Positions 22,801-34,800 of a stretch of 64,000 nt of DNA are shown one piece after another. Position 1 is the first letter of the stretch, and each line of letters starts with the position of its first letter. The stretch is taken from the NCBI GenBank assembly GCA_013399115.1, contig VXAA01003997.1, positions 821,713 to 885,712 of the forward strand. The letters run 5' to 3'. The notes beneath the pieces were generated by a model that was not told the origin of the DNA, made no database searches, and saw only the letters and a list, made by a program, of their open reading frames with translations. The DNA is from Anseranas semipalmata (Eukaryota > Chordata > Aves > Anseriformes > Anseranatidae). Made by a program: the position numbers and the translations under genes.

Positions 22801-25800
22801 TTTGTGCAGTCTAAAGTCAAGAGGTGTTTTGATGTGAACAGGACATACATGCAAGTAGACTCAAGTAAGTAAGATTTTGTGTTTGCAAAATTTGTATTTT
22901 GAAATAAAAGATGGAATGCACAAGCTGTCATAACTAAGCAGGACTGAATTACTGTAAACACAATGAATAATTAAAAATGTTTAATACAATACCAGCTTAG
23001 AGTCAGATACAGTAGTTAAAAGACAGGATTACACTTGACCTCTCCACCCAAAGCAGCATCAGAAATGAAACATACCTAAAATAGCAGCATCCCAAGGATT
23101 TGAGCTGTAATATACAGTACCTTGCAGAGGAACATCCAGGGTGACATTGGTCCTCTCTTGTATTGAGCTGCAAGCCATAGCTTTAGCATTCTTCCGTTCA
23201 GCCATAATCTGAGTAAGACAGCGATAATGCACCATTTTTTTCAAGAATGTAGTACAGTAGTAACTCCAAATATAAATTTACTCCTATTACAACCCTCATT
23301 TCTGAAATTAGTCAGAAATTACATAACTAAACAGGTTATTCTTTGTAAAGAACTTTAATTTGCCTCCAGTTATTCACCATTCTTTATCTTCATAAAGACC
23401 TTAGGAGGCATTGAAGCCTAGGTGAAAGAGAGGTGGAGGAGGAAAAAAAACTAGCCATTTTTATCAACAGAAAATTGCAGGGAGGAGTAACATAGCAAGA
23501 AATATAAATATTTAATGTACAGAGAAGTGTGTTCATTATTCATGTTCCTCTCTGATCCATTTTCTGCTGCCTGTCATTTTTTCCTCCATTTTTATGTTTC
23601 TTCTGGAGTTAAAAATCCCATGCAAAATGCAACATGTTCCTCCCCCAGAATGTGTAATACTAGCAAAAGAGGAAAACACTTCGAAATAGGCACTTTGGAT
23701 GATTATTCCCTATAAATGTATGACTGAGGGACCCAGGGAAGCTAAGGGAGGTTTTCCAAAGCTTATATATGAAACATTGTTATCTGCTTCTTTAAGCTGA
23801 TGACTATTAATTGTAATTAAGCTATAGAGATAACTGGTGTTCCAGCAGAAGACATTTGGTCTGAAGATACTTCTGGCAAATTTCTCTTTTTTCCTTTTTC
23901 TTTTTTTTTTTCCCTTCTAGGTTTCATATTTTGTAAGTATTTTCTGTTGCAGGGACATGTGACAGGGTTCCCACCTGAGGATGAAAAATGATACACACGA
24001 GCTTAGGGAGAAGCCCTGACTCGGCAAAGAGGTCCAGTGTGGCAGACAGCACGTGCCAAGTGCTTTGCTGAATCAGGACTACACCTATTGCTGAATTAGG
24101 AAGGAACATGCTCTACCTAACAGCCCAATTGTATTTTATTCCCCGTTAGTTAGCTACAGCTGTAAATACTCAGTTGCTCCCTGCCAGACCCAAGCGCGCC
24201 CGCGAGCCGGCTTCGCACGGTGGCGGGACGACCTTCTGATGCTGCCTTGGGCAAATCCACGCTGCCCACAAGGCTGCAGTAACACGCACTGTGTAAATGC
24301 CCACTTTGTGTGAAACATCACAAATTCAGTAGCCATGTCTGCAGCATTGCAAAAATGAAACATTTTTAGAGCATATAGCTGGCTACGGAGGGGAACTGAC
24401 ACCCCTGATCTTCATCCACTAACGTGAAGACAAAATGTGAAAAGCAAACAAGCACAGGCATACAGTAAATCAGCAGAGTTTTAAAACCTGAGGGTTTAAT
24501 AATGAGCTTTTCTGGAAGAGCTGTGATTCATGAGGCGGGACAAGTTGCACAGGGAGAACTGATTGTGTTCTTCTGTCCCCATTGTCCACTCTTCCTCTGG
24601 TGCAATCTGACATGCTTTAAGGAAATCCAAAGTGAGCAGCATAATGTTTTTAAAAAGGCAAATACAGCCTCAAATTCACCACAGCTCAATAAAAGAATTA
24701 AAAATAGTTTCAAGCACTCTGGTTTAAGTGTCTTGCTATAAAGCCTTTCAAACAGATTTTCCTGCTGTAAAGGATGTGCTGCCTTGGCACTGCATGAAAT
24801 GACCGTACAGAGGACACTCGTGAACTGATCATGCAAGAAAACCCAAATTAATAACCAGGGAATGGTGGCAGATATGTAAGGTGAAACGACTGAAGAGAAC
24901 AGTCCTCTCCAGTATTACAGACAATACTACTACAGGAACTAAGATCCTTCATTTATTTGTAACTATAGTAGTTTAACTCCCCCTTTCTCCCTGATTTTTT
25001 CTTTCTAATTGGACAGCATGTTAGCAACTATTTTCATGCCTGAAAAATACCATTCAAGTGAGGTCTGATTTATTTATGAAGTTTCACATCACCATTTATC
25101 ATTAATCGAAACTGCGTGTTCTTCTTCCATTTTGAACCCACAACTTCTTTATTACTCGAGAACACTTTCAGTCTGTATACACACTTGTCAAACCAAGAGC
25201 AAGTATCATCCACAAATCCAAAAGCTTGTCCTCCCCTTAGTCCCATTCATGTCCTTTCCTTTACGAATTCTCTACGCCGTTTCTGGTTGCCAGAGATAGA
25301 AACTAAACCAACAGTGCGTAAGATCACTGATCATATATGTGTTATGCTCAGGGACCTCTCAACAGACTAATGCAGCTGACTTTAAATCCACTTGCCTTTG
25401 AACAGATCTCGTGTAAACTTGTGGCGATGGCTTTTGCTGGTGTGTCACATCGAAACACATGACATTTCAGAATCCTTGTATCTTTGTCTCTTGCCACATA
25501 AGCAAAGTCTCTGCACAAACAAAATGAATCAACACATTAGAAACAGTGGTACCTACAAAACAGTACGTCCTGCTTTAATTTAACAAGTGCCTGTCTCAGC
25601 TGTCAGAGAACAACACACATGCCTTAGACTAAGCAGATCTACAAAATTAATAAATTGCATACCTCTAAAACATATCTAAGCTTTCATGCCTCATCTATAT
25701 AATTAAAGAGCTCATTACAGTTTCCTAACACTGGCAATTTATTGAACTTACAACCTGTAATTCCAACTGCAATTGTAAATACACAAAAAAAATTTACTCA

Positions 25801-28800
25801 AATATTTTATTAAAGACAAAGTAGAGGAGAGAATTACAGAATAAAACAAAAAAGAGAACACATGCAGCTTTTAAATGATAGGAAACCTGAGAAACAGCAT
25901 ACAGCATTCTAGAGAGAGAAAAAATGCATTTCAAAGGACTGTATGAAATGTTTAAAATATGCAGATAGTAATTAGAGATCTGGTTGCATAAGGGAGACGT
26001 GAACCTGCTGAGCTTTGCTCACGCTAATTGGCCTAAATTGCTGACCTTATTTTTTCAAAAGTTAAATAAAGATGCCCTACAAAAGAGATTTTTTGCACCG
26101 TACCAACTAGTCACCACAACATAGTATAGCTTCCTAGCATGGGTGATGGAAATGCCGGGATTATGTCTACTTCTTCTCAGGCTGTTTAAGACCTGGAGCT
26201 CTTCTGAAGAAGTCAAAGTGTGAGCATGGCATGAAGAAAGCACCAGGGTTTTATGACACATCCCAATTTTTTGGATACCAAGTTCAGGGCTGCCCCTGCT
26301 CTGAGCGCCCATCACGGTGGCCCCATAGTGCTCACTTGCCTCTGTGACCCTCTCGGGCCAAAGGCATCCATTAAGCCCTGCACAGGGGGGAACCTGAAGC
26401 TGGTTCTGCAGGACGGAAAGGCGTGCAAGGATGGCAGCCAGGCAAAGCCAGGCTTCTCCCGGCTCCTCTTGCTGTCCAGCCACCTTCGTACCGTACCAGA
26501 CGCTGCACTCCTTGGTTTCGCACCTCTGCCTTTTCATGCCCTCTGAGCCCTCCCTCCTGCTACCTCCAGATTTCTCTGGGACTTTGCCTCCCTCGCCGAG
26601 TAGCTAACTACAATTAGACCTGACCAGGGAAGCTGGAGCCCCCAGCAGCCTGTTACACCTGAAGCCTCTTTTCACTGCCTTTCCTCTCTACATGTAACCA
26701 GTTACCAGCAAGATCCTTCCTGTAGTTAATTCGGCAGCACCAGCCTTTGTCACTAACGAGCCCTTGCACCAAAGGGGACAGCTGCCCCCAGCCGGGGCTG
26801 CTCCTCGGCTTTGCTCTGCCCGCACGTGCGACACAGGCATGCTGGGGAGGGACGGTGCTGGAGGAGTGACACGGGCACATCTTAACCCAGTGGCTCGTGA
26901 ACTGTGGGGAAAAATCACAGAGCAATAATGCAGGAAGGTGCTGGCTATTGAGGAAGATGCCTGGAGGTTTCCTAGCTCCAGCTAGGTGCTTCCAGCACCT
27001 TCCCTTTTGCTGCACTGCAAGTTCACGGAGACACCGAGTGTCCTGGAAAAAGCTGACGCTTCTTTGCTTCTCTGTACGTGTCCCAAGCCTTGCTTTAGAA
27101 GGGCTTCCTCCTAGCTGAGTGGTTCAAAAGCAAAATGACGACTCCTGGCTGGAATCACACACACGACAAACCTGCTGGCAGTGACCCTCGCTGCAGGCTA
27201 GCAAAGATGCACAACCACGCAGCCTGCTGCACACACCTGCACACACCTCACTACGGGATCAAGGCCTGTTCTTTTGGAGTGCAGACCTAGCAGCTAAACC
27301 TGTGTTCGCATTAACTTAAAATAGCATTGAAAGCCATCTATGGTACCAGTAGTTACACGGCTATTTATTACCATTTATGAGCATTAACCTCAAATCGATA
27401 ATATTCCTTCGAGGACGTGTAAATGAGTGATTTATGTGTTCCTTTACAAGATGGTCCTAGGAGTAGAAGCCTGTATTGTTTTGCTGAGTTGGCTGCGCTG
27501 TGCAGATACCCATTTAAATAAATAGATAAGGCCATCACCTTTGAGGGGTTGCACAAACCCAGAAGATAACTTGCACCTTCCGGTAGCCAGAAAGCTATCA
27601 AGATGGGACAAAGCCACCAAAGCAAGTCATAAGGGCTTGGAAGACATAATGCATTGCCAGCAATCCAAGTTTTAACAGCCTAAGAAATCCTGGTCTGACC
27701 TCTGCTCAGGAGCTCTGGCACACCATGACTGCCACAACAAACTACTGTGCTTGCAGCAGGAGACCGGGTCAGGCAGGGCACTGCCTCTGTGCCACCCAGT
27801 CCCTGATGGATTTTGCAGACCAGCCCCGTAGCCCCATTAAATCTCACCCCACGGAGGGTTTCTCTGAGGCCCAGAATCAGCTGCGAGGATTTCAAGCCTT
27901 ATGGGAATCTGTAATTGCATTTAGCAATCACGTTACCTCCCGGTGAAATGCTCAAAGGACTGCAGAGGTAAAAAATGAGCTGAACAACGAAAACTGTTAA
28001 ATTAAAGACTGAGTTCTGTCAGGATCAAAGACAAGATTCTGGTCGTAAAGGAACAACACTCACAACTGTGCCCCGTGAGTGGGCAATGCCTTAGATGAGA
28101 GTATTTTCAACAGCCTTTTAAAGGGAGAGGGATGGACGGGGGGCATCCGCTGAGCCCCGCTTCTCTCACAAGCATAAATTTACTTTTCTGATCAAAGGAG
28201 CGCAGTGTGGCAGGAGGACAGCGCTGACATGTAATGAGGACGCGCGCTTTTCAGTGAGAGAACCAGAGGTGGCATTTCTCCCTTCCTGGAAGTCTAATTA
28301 CAGCCAAAAGACCAAGCCACCATGCAGAACGGTGACACTTGTGGTGAGGGCAGGGAGAAGGGCTCCGATGAGTGCTATGGACGTGCTGTCTGCAGTCACC
28401 TGCCTCTTTAGTCCTGCCGTACGAGCGGTTGTCCCTGCGAGAGGGGGATCACAACAATCCTGACAAGCGCCCTGCACACGCCAAAGGGCAAACACTGCCC
28501 ACAGAAACGCCCTTTTTAGTCAAAACGCAGCGCTTTGATTTTCTGACAGAGCTGGTGGCAACCCCTCCATAGGGGTCACCCAACACTCTCCACCCTGGAC
28601 TTCTTGAAGAAGCGTTACCACCTCTCACTGGTTGCTCTGGCGTTTGGCCTGAGAGCCCCCCAGGCTGCAAGAACCGTCTTTTCTTTGCCCCGTGAGATCC
28701 CACGCAGGCTCCATCAGCCCGAGCAAGCGCCAACAGTGGCCCTTGCCGCCTCTCGCAGGCTGCCTGCGGTGCCGGGATGGGGCTGCCAGGAGGGCCCCGG

Positions 28801-31800
28801 CCCCCTCGGCTCAGGAAGCGCTGCCGCAACACAAACGCTCCTGAGGAGCATCTCCCGGCTCCTCTGCTACTGTAAATAACTCCGTGCACAGCAGAATGCA
28901 TGTGCAAACAAGGCGGTATGAAATTACAGCGCCCTTACGGCAGGGGAAGCGCCAGCTAGCACATCAATTTTGACTGAGAGCTAATAAAGCCCGCACAGTG
29001 GTGCTTCAGATGCACATGCCTGTTTCACTTTAAGTACCTGAACAGCTTGAACAAAGTAAATCAGCTAATTACATATGGAAATTGTGAATATGCATAAACC
29101 TTTAGATGATCAGGGCCTACATCTGTAAATCTGCTGAGACAGAGGAGGAAATCCAAGTTCCTCAAAACCGGCGGCAGTGCATCGTGCACAACCCTGCCAG
29201 CACCATCTGTTTTCAAGTCATCAATCAAAATTAGCAAGCAAGCCACCCTCTTCCATTCTGACAGCACGCAGACAACACTACCGATGTCCTTAATTCCCGA
29301 AGTCACCAAATGCCATGCTCCCAGGAGCATCCCCACAGGGCAGGCTGGCAGCCGGGACCTGGAGAAGGCTGCACAGGCTGGTGGCTCCTCCACCCCCAGC
29401 AGCAGCCTTGCAGCCTTGCTTCAGGCATTTCTAGGTGCAGGGACAACAACCATCTCTTGGAGAAGGGCATGGCTCTGGGCACTCCGCAGCGTCTGTTCCC
29501 GGCATCATCGGTAACAGAATAAAACTTGGGGAAAGCCGTGTTTCCCTACATAGGACCAGAAGCAACCAACAGCTTCTTGTTTGTCCAAAGCCTTGAATAC
29601 CAAGTAAGCCCCAGGACTGCCCTCTGATACTTCTTTCACTTCAGATCCCTTCCAGGTCGCTTACTCTGTAAACCTTCATTCAACAGCAGCTCACTTGAAG
29701 CTGATTAACATTTAAGTGAGATTTATGTGCAACCACCCCTTTGATAACGAAGAAATGCCAAGTAATGTGCTTGCAATAGAAATTTATAGAAAAGGGCAAA
29801 TGCTTCCTCTTACCATTCTCCTGCCGTTACACCTTGCTGGGAAAACAAGGGAAAGAAGAAAGTGAAAAGCCTTTACAAAACGCGTGGCTGGATACAGAGC
29901 TAGCAGAGGATTAATAGATCACATCTCATCCAGCTGGAGTCTTACTCATCTCTATAGGATGTGTCCGCATGTGAAAATTTACAGGATTTGAACCACAGCT
30001 CCTGGTAAAATTCCCTTCATGTCAGCGAGGAGGGCAACAAGGGAGTTTAGTGGGAGAATAATGTATTTCATTGCAGAGAAAAGCTCTGTATTCCTAGAGT
30101 TCACAACAAACACACCACTTCTGTTGGTACAGGATTATAGAGAAGGGGTACTGCATAGATTGGATTATTTTTTAATCATTTGCACATGTAGTACACGATC
30201 CATTGGTATCTTTCAGGATATAGGAACTGGGTGTAAATCAGTACTCTGGAAAAAAGCCAGAAAACCAGAAAAATAGGTAAGAAATTCATTTTGCTGCACA
30301 AGTGGGTAAGACTGGCTCTGCTGAATAGTTAAAAACACAACAGAAATTTCTTAATTTTGGTAGAGTACAGTGCTACTGGGAGACATTTTAAAAAGCAATT
30401 TAGAGAATTGCAAAGAGTGGAAGGTGCTAAGTAGAAAAGAATTTCATTTTTATTTGCTCTTTTACCCTCCTTAATTGGTAAATGCCTACAGTAATTGACT
30501 AAAACTTAGATAGCCATACCTATTTAACACCTGGCTAGGCATCACTTAGCTGCTTAACCCTGGATGAATATAATCACATCAAATGCGATTTATGCTAATG
30601 CTGTCCTGTTTGAGTAGCAGTCATGGCCATTTGCCACTATTAGGCTGAAGTCCTGGGAGACATCCCAATTAAGTACAGCCTGAAAGAGCAGCACATCCTC
30701 CATTACCTTCTCACTACAAATTTACTTTTCCAAAGGGGTGTTGAACTGCATTAACCCTTTCTTTTTTTTGTTGTTTAAAAAAGAAAAAAAGGCCAACAGC
30801 CTAGTCTTGAACCCTGAAATAAGGAAATTTTTACTTTTATCAATCAAAATTTAATTGCAGCTATTTAAAACAACTGAATTAAAATGATACACATGCAGGA
30901 AAATGTAAATTGCTTTGCAGATTTACGTATTACAAATTGTAACAAGAATTCTCGAAGCAGAAAATGATATCCTTTGGGCTTGGCTTAAAATTGATTCCAA
31001 TTCACCCAAAAGAGCCTACAGAAAATGACTGCTGATTTCTACGTCCTGGTGTGCACCGTACATGCGCCTGTGCCTGTGGGGCCATGGAGCACACGCTGCC
31101 AGGCTGCAGGAAACCATCTCATGAACCTGTAACCTTCAGGCTTTGCTTTGCTTTACTGCAAACAGCTGACCAGAGATTTGTGTAAAAGGAAGAAAAAAGG
31201 GGAGAGCAGCCACCACTACCGCAGAGGGGGGTCAGAGGCCACCTGGCAGGAGGCTGCCATTCACCAGTGAGACAACATCAACATCCATGGGAGCAGAATG
31301 TTGAGCAGAGAAGGAGAAAAGCAATGAAAGTGAGAGGAGACGCATGAGAAGAAAAGGAGATAAATATCACACCAAGACCATGCTCATTAGGTTTTTCCAT
31401 GACACACAAATACTCTAGTATCACAAATAGCAGAGATGTTGAGGTGCAAGAAACTGTGCAGTAATATATATACATGACAAAAATTAGAGATCTTCTGGAT
31501 TGACACTTTAGGTATTTTACCAAGGGTGCTATTTTACACAGGAGGAAGGGAAGGGATTTATAACTGAAATGAAGTATGGGACTCTGTTCAGGTCACTTGT
31601 TTTTAGCAGGCTCACATCAAGTAGTTTGCAAAGTCAGGGAGAAAAATCCAAAAGCAAGAAACGGGAACTAGGTGAAACAACATTCACACAAGCTGCAAAA
31701 TCTCTTTGTAGAAGATTTACTGAGGACCCTTCAACTTCCATTTCACCTACCAGGTATCACAGACACTGAATGAGACCACTGCTTTCCTTCCACTCCCTTC

Positions 31801-34800
31801 AAAGGAGACCCATAACCCTCTTCACCATGTAACTATACCATCCACTGTGGAATGAAATCCTCCAGGAGAAGGAAGAAAAAAACCCATTCGTACAAGTCTT
31901 CTCCGTCCCATTTCCCCCAGTTAGTCACTGTGCATTTAACCACGTATATTCCTCTCTCCTCGATGATTAGAGTTGGAAGAGTTCCGGGAGAGAAGCAATT
32001 TTCCCAAAGTTTCTGATACTTGCTGGCAATCCTAAAAATGTACAAAAGCCTTGCAATTCTTCTTCACTCCAACTGCTGCAGCCCAGAGCTCCTGTGCCTG
32101 TTTGGCTGCTCCCCAGTTACAGCCCAGTATGGCAGGCTTCTGCACCACTACATATCCTGGTCATTAATTTTTGGCCTCGGTAGTTAAGATGCCCTCCCAA
32201 GCAGAGACTTGTAGGAGACTTCTTATTTCAGTCCTCACACAACTTTAAAAAAAAATGGGTTTCCTTGAAGCAAAACATCAGTTCTGCACTTATTAAATTC
32301 TCCTCAAAGGGTCTGGCACTGACACAGTGTAGCTTGTTTTTCTAATTCATGCGTAAAATGTGTAGTGCAAATTATCCCCCGCTGAAAGGCTGAGTTTGCT
32401 TCGTTCCTTGATACTGTCACTTGCCAACTCTCAAGGAGGAGCTAAGGCTACTTTGCGCGATACTCAGAGGCTTTCATCTGGCAGCCCTAAAACACACAGC
32501 CTGCCGGTTATTCTTTGATGTCTTATCGTTGCCACAGTTCTGCGCGCTTCCAAGTTAGGTTGTCAAAACCCTCGTGGAGCTGATTACGTCCGGTACCCAG
32601 CTCGGCCCCGGGGAGCCCAGTGCTTCCAGGCCTGAAAGCATTTGCACGACTTTCACTCCAATTTCTTTCCGGCATGTTGATCCTCACAAAGCTGCAGAAG
32701 GGGACAGGGCTCCCCTCAGACTTGCCGCCACTGCCTCCCCAGCCAGAAGATGGCTCTGAGCTGTTACAAACCATTTCCCTTTTTACTACCAAGGCCTATA
32801 TTCCACCCCTGCAGGGGACCACAGGTTTACATAAACGGAGTCACGCCAAGGTGCCACTTAATATCTAAGCTCTCCAGACCCATTAGCTGTGTCAACAGTA
32901 GCAGCAATACATATTGTAGAGCTAAGATTTACGTTCCATGCTGGTCTTCCTTCCCAACCTCACCTCATGACCATATAGCTGAAGTACTACTTTCACGGAC
33001 AAGGCGAGGAGGATAGTCTGTCACATTTGTTGTGGTCACCACCAAGGCTGCCCCAGAGACTCCATCTTGTGGTGCTGGCAGTGCCGGTGAGTGCAGGCCA
33101 CCCCCACTGGAGCACGCAGGACCCCCATACATGTGCCTAGGGGTGGCCACCAGTGTGACACACTGAGCTCGGGGGCAGGTGGGGCTCACAGCTGATCTTC
33201 AGCTGCTGGATAGACACGGCAAGTTGACAAGTCAAGCAGCAGCTTAAGACGTCACCTTGTTTTTTAAATGAACTTAAGTGAAGACTGAACTTCAGGGACA
33301 GATCCTATGAAAACCAGTGGAGACAACGACCGCTGATATTTTATTGCCACAAAATTTTTCAATTTTTTTTTTTTNNNNNNNNNNNNNNTTTTTTTTGCTT
33401 AATTGCTTCACAGCATTTATGAAATATGCATGGACAGGGGGCTGCCTTCCTGCCCTGCGCAGCATGACTTCCAAGGAAAGCACACAAATGAGCTAACTTG
33501 TCAAGCCCACTGCAGTTGCTGCTTCTCCTTTGTAGCAACACAAACTCCTCAGGATGGCCAGTCTAGCACATTTCATGAATGCTATATCTCCTTAAAATAG
33601 CTGAATGTGTATTCTGCCTACAAACCTCTAAACAGCCTTTTTGCAGTAGATCCTGTAAATTTGATTTTGACAAATTGGTATTTAGGTATTTTTGACAATG
33701 CTTCTATCTTCCAGATCTAATTGGAAGATGTAGGCCTCTGTTTACAGGGAATATTTAAAGATTTAATAAAGAAATACATCAAGCTGAGATGCTCAAAGCA
33801 CTACTACACATTTAAGTGAAGAAGACAGCAGACTACGCTAGAATAGTTAATCTCTCCACTGAGAATTGTTTTATAAGCAATGCTCACTAGCTCTCCTTTG
33901 CTCTTTGTTATGCAGACAGAGAACACAGCAATCATGCACAGACACTACCCATGAATCTGCTTGCAGCACACTTCTGCCTGTGTTAGTCTGGGAGGATCAT
34001 CGCTTCCCACATGCATGAAATCTATATTAGATTGCAAAGCCATAATCAAGAAAGTTCAAACATTTCCCTAGGCCAATGCTGCCTAAAGAACTGATTAAAA
34101 ACCAGTCAAGCCTGGAAAGCATTCTCATTATATTCCACAAAGCAAACCGGAGCAACTGCCTGCATCTCTAAACCACATTCCTTCCACCCAGTCCCAGCAT
34201 CAAGTCCTTGCAATTTAGAAGAGCAAACAAAACCCACATCTCATCTGCGGGGTACAATTCTATCAGCAGGAGACTCTGGTGTGGCTGCAGCCCTTGTGCT
34301 GCAAAGCACGGGACTACAATGCCTCGCTGTGTGCTCCCACCAAACGGGAAGCATTGTCAAGAATCCCAAACAGCCCCTTTGTACGTCCAAACAAATCAAA
34401 CATACCGGTGACGGATTTTCATCCAACTCTAAGGACAAATGACCAACCTAGCTGCACCCAAAACAAATGCCAAAAGTGGGAAATAAGTATCAACATTTCC
34501 AACTGCCACTGAACTTAGCTCTTAAAATCCCCTGCTCTTAACATCAAACTTATTTTTTTAAATAAAAGATGATATTTTAATACAGCTTTTCTGCATTTCA
34601 GATTACAGAGAACAACAATATCTACATTTTAAACTTAAACACCAGAAGCCAATATCAAAACCCACTGCACAGTGTGATTTTAAACTGTTCTAGTACTTGA
34701 GGGTTTGGGTCCTGGAAAAGAAAAACAGTCAATTCAACTTGACAGTACAGTTAATAGCAAGCTGAAAATGTGACAGAGACATGAATTCACCTCACTGAAG

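Larger units (their letters stand above)
19848..25395 (-). other. Five short APBB2 introns in the PTB2/linker region
   Basis: Introns 19848-20451 (604 bp), 20632-21377 (746), 21494-21978 (485), 22063-23120 (1058) and 23209-25395 (2187, GC-AG). They are AT-rich and nothing else was recognised. A T run lies at 21109-21124 and a long plus-strand pyrimidine run at about 23883-23919. Confidence 0.8.

Noticed and set aside
28449..28907. 152-codon open frame on - in a GC-rich block
   Set aside because: GC-rich sequence has few stop codons, and overlapping frames are open on both strands. No known motif or splice-bounded exon.
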